A stretch of 64,000 nucleotides of DNA from Hypericum androsaemum (Eukaryota > Streptophyta > Magnoliopsida > Malpighiales > Hypericaceae), in assembly GCA_963995505.1 (NCBI GenBank), contig OZ023198.1, positions 1,116,001 to 1,180,000 on the forward strand, in the 5' to 3' direction. The notes beneath the pieces are model-generated. The model was not told the DNA's origin. It did no database searches and saw only the letters and a program-made list of their open reading frames with translations. Of the stretch, positions 34,593 through 42,956 are shown in pieces. Both the position numbers and the translations under genes were made by a program. Positions within the stretch are counted from its first letter, which is position 1. Every line of letters starts with the position of its first letter.

Positions 34593-34999
34593 TATTTTTG
34601 GCACGCTCGGTGGGACTAAGGAGGGCGTCTGAGAAGGCGGTCTAACTAGCGGATCTCTCGGGATTGAGACTTGGAGCCGAAGGTTTTGGAGGCGGTTTAG
34701 GATTTCCTATTGTGAAGGCGTGGAGGTTAGGTCAAGACACTCTATATAAGGAGGGCTCGGCGAGAGATCGATCAACCAACAACACAACACACAACTACTT
34801 TAGTTTTACTTATCATTGTTGCTTTTCTTTTCCTTAGCCCGTAGTCCATAGCTCATAGCTTAGCCTAGCCTAGTTTAGTTAGACCGACCTTGGGACGACC
34901 ACTCCGGATCCATCTCGGGTTACTTGTTCACTTATCCCCGCAACATATTTTTGGCACGCTCGGTGGGACTAAGGAGGGCGTCTGAGAAGGCGGTCTAAC
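34295..34999 (+). repeat. Duplicated LTR end and leader with two primer-binding sites
   Basis: A 351-352 bp block (LTR 3' part with TATA box, primer-binding site and leader) occurs twice in tandem, from 34295 and from 34649, nearly identical. The binding-site motif TGGCACGCTCGGTGGGA is thus at 34599-34615 and 34952-34968. The second copy ends just before the first coding frame. Confidence 0.9.
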
Positions 35000-35013
35000 T
35001 TTTACCGGCCAAG

Positions 35014-35352
35014 ATGACCAATTACTTTGTTGCTCCGGTTCCTTACAAGGAGTCAATACCTTCTGTTTTGGAGTCGTATGCATGGAGGCGAGATTTATCT
35101 ACCTCGGCTCTCTCAAAAGAGCCGGCTGAGACAAACGTTGCCCCGAAGGAGTTCTATACACCCGTCATCCCGATGGAGACATATGCTGCTTTTCGTGCTC
35201 GAAAGCTCTACGAGGAGTCTTGTAGTCACTACGAGGCATCCTCACGTATGGTCATCAATCAACACCAAGGGATGAACATATCCATTGTACCAGCTATACC
35301 CATCCAACCGGCTTTGGACAACCATGGACCGGTCATATGCCTTGCACCATGA
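35014..35352 (+). CDS. Gypsy-type element ORF A, 112 aa
   Basis: The frame begins MTNYFVAPVPYKESIPSVLE 14 bp after the duplicated leader. It contains EFYTPVIPMETYAAFRARKL and a Met/Pro-rich end. No gag or nucleocapsid motif is visible. A related segment (SVPISEEVIQKAKRWLEIAR) occurs at 60220-60300 in the related element, so the region appears conserved within the family. It may be the start of a longer protein now split by a frameshift, since the next frame (35454-35639) continues in a different phase. Confidence 0.5.
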   Translation: MTNYFVAPVPYKESIPSVLESYAWRRDLSTSALSKEPAETNVAPKEFYTPVIPMETYAAFRARKLYEESCSHYEASSRMVINQHQGMNISIVPAIPIQPALDNHGPVICLAP

Positions 35353-35616
35353 CGCCGCCAATGCCAAGCCTGTTTGGTTATTGTCCACAACCAGGAACCC
35401 CTACGAGTCCCCCACACCAAACAACTTCTTATTTGGAGATGGGGACATAAGGAGTGAACTACTTGGGACACTACGAGACTACAAGGACGAGGGCTAGCAA
35501 TCTCCAAGAGGAATCGAGCTGGTACCAACCGGCCCTGACCCAAGATTGGTCATACCCATCTAGGGTCTCGGCCGACCAAAGCTCTTTCAAAAGGGGGGGG
35601 TGTCTGCACGAATCCT

Positions 35617-36750
35617 TTGTTCGACTCAAGGATTTCTAATCCTATCCCGACCCTCCAAGTCTTCCATCAAGTGCGGATAGACCTAGACGAGGAGAACAAC
35701 CGCCATCCCATCAATCGACAAGAAGAGCTTGATGAGGATGTCGAGCTCGATGACGATGATGTCAACCAACAAGAAGAGCTCGATGAGGATGACGAGCTCG
35801 ATGAGGACGACGTCAACCGACAAGAAGAGCTCGATGAGGATGATGAGCTCGATGACGTCAACCGAAAAGAAGAGCTTGATGAGGATGACGAGATCGATGA
35901 GAACGACGTCAGCCAACAAGAAGAGCTCGATGAGGATGATGAGCTCGATGAGGATGACGTCAACCGACAAGGAGATCTCGATGAGGACGATGTCAATCGA
36001 CAAGGAGAGCTCGATGAGGACGAAGTCAATCGACAAGAAGAGCTCGATGAGGATGATATTAATCGGGAAGAAGAGCTCGATGAGAACGATGTCAACTGTC
36101 AGCTGACATTGGGATCTACCCGACCACAAGGGATAGAAGGGCAACCCTTATCTTCCCAATCCGAGAATTTTGTCCCGCATCAATTCTTGGAGGACCAGTC
36201 ATCGATGGGTCCTCACCTTATTGCTTATGTCGCCACGGTTGGCTTCGACCGAAGTCAAAAGAGAAGCCCCAAGCAAGAGAAGGCCAATCCTAATACCCGA
36301 AGGGCAAGACTCGGGGGGCAAGGACGACCGCCCGATAATGGTTTCCCAAAAGCTCGAAAGTCCTTTCGTTCGAGGAGAGCTGATGACCCAAAGAAAATAA
36401 AGACCGACCCCAAGACTCGGTGGACAAGACTCGGGGGGCAAGAAAGGCCACCCGATAACGGCATCCCAAAAGCTTGGAAGTTATTTCGTCCAAGGGGAAC
36501 TGATGGTCCTAAGCGAGGAAAGGCTGACCTTAAGACCCGGGAGGCAAAACTCGGGGGGCAGGGACGATCGGACCCTAAGAAAGCAAAATTTGATCCTAAG
36601 TCCCGAGAGGCAAGACTCGGGGGACACGGAAGGCCGCCTGATAATGAAATACCAAACGCTCACAAGTTATTTCGTTCAAAGGGAGCCGATCATCGCAAGC
36701 GAGGGAAGGCCGACCTTAAGACCCGAGGGGCAAGACTCGGGGGGCAATGA
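35617..36750 (+). CDS. Gypsy-type element ORF B: acidic repeat plus basic 40-residue repeat, 377 aa
   Basis: From residue about 30 to 165 the protein is an acidic repeat: about ten copies of a unit like NRQEELDEDDELDEDDV, 17 residues (51 bp) or shorter by whole Asp/Glu blocks. From about residue 215 a basic repeat follows, GGQGRPPDNGFPKARKSFR with RADDPKK and KTRxARL, about 40 residues (120 bp) and four to five copies. I know of no such protein; no gag, protease or polymerase motif is seen. The sharp change from acidic to basic could suit an RNA- or chromatin-binding protein, but that is inference. The frame stops at 36748-36750, inside a repeat unit whose sequence carries on in the next frame. 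Confidence 0.6.
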   Translation: MFDSRISNPIPTLQVFHQVRIDLDEENNRHPINRQEELDEDVELDDDDVNQQEELDEDDELDEDDVNRQEELDEDDELDDVNRKEELDEDDEIDENDVSQQEELDEDDELDEDDVNRQGDLDEDDVNRQGELDEDEVNRQEELDEDDINREEELDENDVNCQLTLGSTRPQGIEGQPLSSQSENFVPHQFLEDQSSMGPHLIAYVATVGFDRSQKRSPKQEKANPNTRRARLGGQGRPPDNGFPKARKSFRSRRADDPKKIKTDPKTRWTRLGGQERPPDNGIPKAWKLFRPRGTDGPKRGKADLKTREAKLGGQGRSDPKKAKFDPKSREARLGGHGRPPDNEIPNAHKLFRSKGADHRKRGKADLKTRGARLGGQ

Positions 36751-36870
36751 AGATTGCCCAACAACAGCATTCCAACGGCTTGGAACTCCTTTTGTTTGAG
36801 GGGAACCGATAGTCCTAAGCAAGGAAAGGCCGACTTTAAGACCCATAAGGCAAGACTCGGGGGGCAGGAA
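36230..36870. repeat. About 120-bp coding tandem repeat
   Basis: The signature GGCAAGACTCGGGGGGCA recurs near 36301, 36424, 36545, 36609, 36729 and 36850, i.e. spacings of about 120 bp with one short 65-bp unit. Spacings of 120 and 123 keep the frame; the repeat encodes the basic 40-residue unit of the neighbouring ORFs. Confidence 0.82.
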
Positions 36871-37746
36871 TGGCCACTCGATATTGGCATCCCAAGAAAT
36901 CAGAAGTTCTACTATCCGAGGGAAGCGGACAAGATGTGGAGGCTTCACCATCCTCGTACCAAGGTGGACCTTCAAGACAGGTCCAACCCATACCGATACG
37001 CCTTCAACCGGCTTAGAGATAAGAGGGTCATCCCTGATCCACCAACACGAGATGTCCTGACCAAGACCCAGAGACGTCGCCTTGCAAGGAAGATCCAGAA
37101 AAGAAGGCAAGCCATCAAGGACCTCAAAAGGCAAATCGCAGAGCAAAGGGTTGAGCTGGAGAAACAAAAGGTGCTTCTAACTCGTCCGTGGGTGAAGTGT
37201 CATTCGACCTCGACTCAGAGTTGGGCGAAAGAGTTGGAAGCCTCTAAGGCAACAATGAGAATGTACCCCAAACACGTCAAGAAAGTTCGACCAAAGGCAC
37301 CCACTGACCTACGCGGTAAGTTGATTTGTAAGTGGGTACCTAAGGTCCATCCCAAGAAGGATGCACATCGAGAGGCCGCACCCAACCAAAAAGAGAAGGA
37401 AGTCTCAGTTGACCTTGAGATGAGGTACATCGAGTTTGGGGACTTCCCAAGCAAGCTGGAAATCAACGTGACGCCAGCTATCCTCGGATTGAAACCTGGC
37501 CAACCAAGCTACTTCAAGGGTGACGTGACTGAAGGAGACCTTATTTACCCTCGAGTAGGAGAGACGCACTCAACTATACTTATGGTGGGGGACTTCAATG
37601 GTAGCATCACGATTGCAAAGGCCACCCGAGGAAGATGCGAGCGTTTAAAGCTCCTTTACATCATGGCTCACATCAGCAAGGAGTCAGTCAAGAGAGTTCT
37701 CGTGGACAACGGGGTGGTGAACGTCCCTCCTCACTCACTTCCCTAA
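36754..37746 (+). CDS. Gypsy-type element ORF C: basic coiled-coil segment and protease-like tail, 330 aa
   Basis: It starts within the last basic repeat. It has a Lys/Arg/Gln-rich helical segment (LTKTQRRRLARKIQKRRQAI, then KRQIAEQRVELEKQK), probably a coiled coil. The end, LYIMAHISKESVKRVLVDNG followed by VVNVPPHSLP, resembles the start of the aspartic protease of Tat-type gypsy elements, where 'V-L-V/I-D-N/T-G' holds the catalytic Asp. The frame stops right there; no flap or second half is visible and no reverse transcriptase follows. The 37750-38379 stretch downstream has short frames only. The related element at 57880-62050 shares the TQRRRL-x2-KIQK block. Confidence 0.6.
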   Translation: MPNNSIPTAWNSFCLRGTDSPKQGKADFKTHKARLGGQEWPLDIGIPRNQKFYYPREADKMWRLHHPRTKVDLQDRSNPYRYAFNRLRDKRVIPDPPTRDVLTKTQRRRLARKIQKRRQAIKDLKRQIAEQRVELEKQKVLLTRPWVKCHSTSTQSWAKELEASKATMRMYPKHVKKVRPKAPTDLRGKLICKWVPKVHPKKDAHREAAPNQKEKEVSVDLEMRYIEFGDFPSKLEINVTPAILGLKPGQPSYFKGDVTEGDLIYPRVGETHSTILMVGDFNGSITIAKATRGRCERLKLLYIMAHISKESVKRVLVDNGVVNVPPHSLP

Positions 37747-38379
37747 AGGTCGAGTGAGGAGAGGGAGATACTAACCTCGATCAGCACGGTCATGACCAAT
37801 TTTGGCGAGAAAGGACAAAACTCAATCTGCTCTGGTCAGGTAGTCCCATCTTCCAACCACCAATGTCTAATTCAATGGAAATTAGATGGAAAGATGGAGA
37901 TCGTGTTGGCCGATGCCTGTCCATTCATGTCGGCCGCATGCTACATTGAGGTGGTCTTATATGACGGGTTCATAGTGTCGACAAGGGTAGTATTGAGCAA
38001 CATGGATGATCAGTTTTCCTGGTGTATGAGTTCGGTCAAATGGGAGGTCCTTATAGCCCGATGGCCGGTCAGTGCCATACCCAGGGGGCAAGCCGTCCGT
38101 CTTACTTGCAAGGAGTAAGGCGATATGAAAGGTGACAAGGTAATTTGAGGTCTACACTTTGTCACCATACAAGTCGATCAGGTACGTCTGTGAGGACGAC
38201 GACCTAAACCTCCTAGATATGAGTAATGACCATCACCTTTCTCCAAGCAACTTACTACCATCAAGGCGGAGGTGAACAACCCTTTGGCACCACAAGTTCG
38301 TTAAAACAAGGACGTTTAGAAAGGTCCACGTCAACGCTTCTCGCCTGGCCGTGCCGAAGCATTGATGTGCGGGGGGCAT
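37747..38379 (+). other. Non-coding or decayed 3' part of the gypsy-type element
   Basis: A 108-codon frame at 37792-38118 shows no recognised domain, although the block around ACYIEVVLYDGFIVS may be decayed protein. A polypurine tract ends the region at 38379. Confidence 0.45.
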
Positions 38380-40102
38380 TGTTGGAGCACGAAATTAATG
38401 TCTCGAAGTGATGACGGTATATCTCCGAATGTGCGGGAATCGGCTCGAGCTAGTCGGAATGAGAAGCCCGGGCGAGAGGGCGAGACAGAGCGCTCAAGGG
38501 GAGCCCGGGCGAGAGGCCCCTCTCGCCCGCATAGACGAGGCCGAGCGCTCACGGGGAGCCCGGGCGAGAGGCCCCTCTCGCCCGCATAGACGAGGCCGAG
38601 CGCTCACGGGGAGCCCGGGCGAGAGGCCCCTCTCGCCCGCGTAGACGAGGCCGAGCGCTCACGGGGAGCCCGGGAGAGAGGCCCCTCTCGCCTGCGTAGA
38701 CGAGGCCGAGCGCTCACGGGGAGCCCGGGCGAGAGGCCCCTCTCGCCCGCATAGACGAGACCAAGCGAGGACTCTTCTCGCCCACATGGCCGAGTCCTAT
38801 CGAGAAACTCGTCCGACTCAAAATAGGCGAGAGGTCGGTAGGAGACGCGAGCGAGAAGCCGAGTGAGAGGCCTACGGCAAGAGGCCGAGTGGGAGGCCTA
38901 CAGCGAGAGGCCGAGTGGAAGGCCTACAGCGAGAGGCCGAGTGAGAGGCCTACGACAAGAGGTCGAGTGGCGAAAGGCCGAGCGAGAGGCCGAGTGAGAG
39001 GCCTATGATGAGAGGCCGAGTGGCAAAAGGCCGAGCGAGAGGCCGAGTGGCAAAAGGCCGAGCGAGAGGCCGAGTGAGAGGCCTACGGCAAGAGGTCGAG
39101 TGGCGAAAGGCCGAGTGAGAGGCCGAGTGGCGAGAGACCGAGTGAGAGGCCTACGGCGAGAGGCCGAGTGAGAGGCCTACGGCAAGAGGTCGAGTGGCGA
39201 AAGGCCGAGCGAGAGGCCGAGTGAGAGGCTTACGGCGAGAGGCCGAGTGGCAAAAGGCCGAGCGAGAGGCCGAGTGGCGAGAGGCCGAGTGAGAGGCCTA
39301 TGGCGAGAGGCCGGGCGAGAAGCCTAAGGCGGGAAGCCGGGCGAGAAACTTAAGGTCGGAAGCCTAAGGCGAGAAGACGAGCGAGGAGCCTAAGGTGAGA
39401 AGCCAAAGGTGAGAAGCCAACTTGAACCCGAGCGGGAAGCTCATTTGACCTTCGTAGTCGGGAAGGCAATTCCGGGAATAGGTCCACTTTGATTGTGGAG
39501 GCCGTTAGCTTGAGCCCATTTTGAGATTCACTTTGGGCCTGACGAGATGTCCGTCTTGGGCGATGACGGACTTGAGTCAAGATTGTGCGTGGGAGTTTGA
39601 GAAGGTCAAAACGATATATAGTTTCCTAACTTGAGCCGAGATTCTCAATATTTGGCAAAACTTGGTAAGTTCCTCTTTACGCCAAGATCGCTTGGTCGTC
39701 ACGTTTTGAAAGCTTCCTATCCGAGGATGGGATTTGCTCATTTAAGGAAAATGGCTTGTATTGAGCTGAGAGGATCCCGTCATGTTAGGAACAAATAATT
39801 TTAAGCGGATCTCTCGGGATTGAGACTTGGAGCCGAAGGTTTTGGAGGCGGTTTAGGATTTCCTATTGTGAAGGCGTGGAGGTTAGGTCAAGACACTCTA
39901 TATAAGGAGGGCTCGGGCGAGAGATCGATCAACCAACAACACAACACACAACCACTTTAGTTTTACTTATCATTGTTGCTTTTCTTTTCCTTAGCCCGTA
40001 GTCCATAGCTCATAGCTTAGCCTAGCCTAGTTTAGTTAGACCGACCTTGGGACGACCACTCCGGATCCGTCTCGGGTTACTTGTTCACTTATCCCCGCAA
40101 CA
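38380..40102 (+). repeat. 3' LTR of the gypsy-type element (1723 bp)
   Basis: It matches the 5' LTR closely along its length, with additional repeat units in the GC-rich arrays and single-base differences (for example near 38430 and 39470). TATA box near 39898-39906. Confidence 0.92.
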
Positions 40103-40174
40103 AAAGTTAAACAAATCTCATCCAAATTCCAATCCGGAGACCTTCACGTCATCCGTCGTCCTCGTCATGCTTAG

Positions 40175-40739
40175 TTAAACTCGAGTACGAGCTCCAATGG
40201 AAGCTTAGTTAAACTCGTGAGAGCTGGGGAAGAAGAAGCTAGAAGAGGAAACAGATTTGGAGGGAGAAAATCAATTCCCAATTTTCTTAATCTTTTTCTG
40301 TACATGACAGTTGACACGCCTCTTTATATACATACCACTAGCTACTAACTTGCCACGTCACTCAAGTTGTTCATTAAAACAAGAAATCCACACCGCCTCA
40401 TCTATCGAATCAATGCCTCATCTATGCCATCAAATGACAGGTCATCCATATTGAACCCTTCGTCGTCGTCTTCTTCTTTAAGGCAGATTTCTTCGAGATT
40501 ATAAGTTTGAATCTGAACAGAATCATTCATGACTTCTATCCCAGCTAACATTTCATCCTCCCGCCGGTAACCGCCAACCCGATCAACAGGAATCAACACC
40601 GCCGCACTGCAACACCGTCGGTGTACCATTAAATTGTGTCACCGTCGGTGACCATTTCAATTTTTTTTTGCTGTCGGTGTCGGTGTCAATAATGGTTGAA
40701 AAACCATGACACCGACACATACTCACCCCTACCCACGGA
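40175..40739. other. Intergenic DNA right of the gypsy insertion
   Basis: It contains a TATA-like CTTTATATACATACC near 40322 (a minus-strand TATATAAAGAGG) and GC-richer patches with repeated CACCGTCGGTG near 40616-40655. No gene was recognised. A minus-strand acidic frame (EEDDDEGFNMDDLSFDGIDE, about 40480-40410) looks protein-like but has no known domain. Confidence 0.35.
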
Positions 40740-40990
40740 CGAGTAGACAAAATAGAAACTCTGGTAAACAGATGAAACACTCCCTCGAAGAATAACGAGA
40801 ACTGCAACAGATTTCACATCCGACTGGAAAATAGCATATAGAGCCTCATTCTGATCGATAGCTCCCAAACGAAGCAATTTATCTTTGGATTTGATTTTGT
40901 CTTGGATTGCCAACCAGATGAAGCTGCTCCCTTTAAAAGAGATATTGTATAAGCTGGTCCAAGGACAGCAGGTGAGGAAATGTGAATCCG
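40740..40990 (-). pseudogene. LINE zf-RVT fragment
   Basis: The minus strand reads WLAIQDKIKSKDKLLRLGAI and neighbouring residues, the zf-RVT block of LINE ORF2 (usual form 'W-L-A-I-x-R-x-K-T-K-D-R-L-L-x-W-G'). Frame changes on both sides; the limits are approximate. Confidence 0.5.
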
Positions 40991-41466
40991 TCGAACATCT
41001 TAAAGTAAAAAATCCTCACCGTGTAACCGGAACAATAGTCCGCTGACCATTCGAACCGACTGGAAAAATACTCGTTATGGCCTTGCCGCGAAAAATTTGC
41101 GTACACTTTCCCTCGAAGACTATGAGAAAAAAACTCGTACATGGATCAAACCCTAGTTGACATGGCAAAGATTTTCTTACTCCTTGTATGGGAAAAGATT
41201 TTGTACTCCATTTCGTACTGACGTACTCCGAAAAAAAATTGGCAAAAAAATTTTGATATTCCGGATAGATGTGTGAACGAAAATACTATTTTAACCGATT
41301 CCAGATTGGTAAAACTTACAAAAAGCAACACATGATCCAGAAAAAATCCGAATGTGGACTGTGCCTAGATCAAAGAATTTCTACTTCTCTCTCCTCTCCA
41401 TGGTCAACACCATCCCTAGTTACTCCGCCTCCTCTGCAATAACAAAAGCACCACCACCAAAATGAT
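40991..41466. other. Intergenic, possibly decayed LINE
   Basis: Minus-strand frames continue from the zf-RVT piece but are too short to name. Confidence 0.35.
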
Positions 41467-42757
41467 TAGACCATGCACAGCAGTGGCCGAGACGAGCGCT
41501 CGGCCAATATTTTATCAATTAAAAAAAGAGAGGATGTAAGACTACCCATATCAGCAACCCATCCAATCCAGGTCACGGAATAAATTATTAATTTCTCTCT
41601 CTTCTATACCCAATTCCTATCCAATCCAATCCACTTACATATTTTCTACCCACATCAGCAACCCAGTTCACAGAATAAATAATTAATTTCTCTCTCATCC
41701 ACATATTATCTACTCTGATTTGTTTAGATTAAAATTATATATTACGAAAATAATTATGTTTTCAATAACACGATTAAATATTGTAATTAAGTCATAAAAT
41801 TACAAAAGTAAAATTTGGAATACTAAATTAGATAAAAATAATTCATAAATTGTGATTATGTAGTGAAAGAAGAGAGAATTTTAGATGGTATATGCAAATA
41901 TGTTAACATTTGACTCTATTTATAGAGATACAAAATTAAATTATTTTTTAAATTTATTGCTAAAGATAAGCTAACCACAAAAATTTTATCCGAATAAATC
42001 TATTTTTACGAATAATATTATGCCAAGTGGAAATAACTAGATAGTTAGATAATTAAAAAAAAAAACCAGCCAATCCGCTCGGGAGCGGGATTGGCTGGCC
42101 AATCCGCTCGGCCGAGCGGAAATCAATTGCCCCCCTTTTTTTTAAAAAAAATTTTTTTAATTAAATATTGGGCCGAGCGCTCGGCTCGGCCCCTGATGTA
42201 CATAGTCTAATTGATTTCCGCTCGGCCGAGCGGATTGGCCAGCCAATCCCGCTCCCGAGCGGATTGGCCCGTAAAATTTTTTTTTTTAAAAATCTAACTA
42301 TCTAGTTATTTCCACTTGGCATAATATTATTCGTAAAAATAGATTTATTGGGATAAGATTTATTCGATAATTAATTATGTAATTTGAATTCCTGTATTTG
42401 TAATATGAAAATTTCATATTTGTAATTTATCATTTCTATCTTAAATTATTTTTATCTAATTTAGTATTCCAATTTTTGCTTTTGTAATTTTATGACTTAA
42501 TCATAATATTTAATCGTGTTATTGAAAATATAATTATTTTAGTAATATATAATTTTAATCTAAATAAATCAGAGTAGATAATATGTGGATGAGAGAGAAA
42601 TTAATTGTTTATTCTGTGAACTGGGTTGCTGATGTGAGTAGAAAATATGTAAGTGGATTGGATTGGGTAGAAATTGAGTATGGAAGAGAGAGAAATTAAT
42701 AATTTATTCCGTGACCTCGATTGGATGGGTTGCTGATATGAGTAGTCTTACAGCCCA
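41467..42757. mobile_element. Foldback/MITE structure: 1.3-kb near-palindrome
   Basis: Arms of about 500-580 bp (41537 to about 42115 and about 42210 to 42757) are inverted copies. The left begins GTAAGACTACCCATATCAGC and the right ends GCTGATATGAGTAGTCTTAC. Toward the centre both carry AGCCAATCCGCTCGG and the palindrome CCGCTCGGCCGAGCGG. The roughly 95-bp centre holds a T/A run and GGCCGAGCGCTCGGC. The sequence at 41467-41512 (AGACCATGCACAGCAGTGGC) matches the complement of 42165-42212, so one MITE copy (41467-42212) appears to be followed by an inverted partial copy. Confidence 0.82.
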
Positions 42758-42956
42758 AACCTTCACACTAAACCAATCTAGGAAAAACCAACAAAATCCC
42801 AATTCACTTCCTCCAGCGTAAGACCCTAAGAACAAGCACTTAAACCATATAGAAGAAAACCCAGAAGCAGAAATAACTTAATTTCAGGTCAAATGGTTGA
42901 AGAGTCTCGAAAATCATAGTAAAGTTTGGATTTTTAACATGATGGACAAAAATAAA

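Larger units (their letters stand above)
33003..40102 (+). mobile_element. Gypsy-type non-autonomous LTR retrotransposon, complete insertion
   Basis: A 7100-bp element flanked by a perfect 5-bp target duplication, AAAGT (32998-33002 and 40103-40107). Both LTRs start TGTTGGAGCACGAAATTAAT and end CCCCGCAACA. A candidate primer-binding site (TGGCACGCTCGGTGGGA) follows the 5' LTR, and a polypurine tract (GTGCGGGGGGCAT) precedes the 3' LTR. The inside encodes repeat proteins and a protease-like segment but no reverse transcriptase, RNase H or integrase, so movement must have used enzymes in trans. The intact duplication and the similar LTRs suggest a fairly recent insertion. Confidence 0.92.

Noticed and set aside
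35667..36144. Poly-Ser and Ile/Leu-rich minus-strand frames of over 140 codons
   Set aside because: Antisense shadows of the acidic repeat coded on the plus strand; the repeat unit explains their length.
40402..40629. Acidic minus-strand frame (EEDDDEGFNMDDLSFDGIDE) as a gene
   Set aside because: Protein-like in composition but isolated: no upstream exon, no known domain and no good start; kept only as a note in the intergenic entry.
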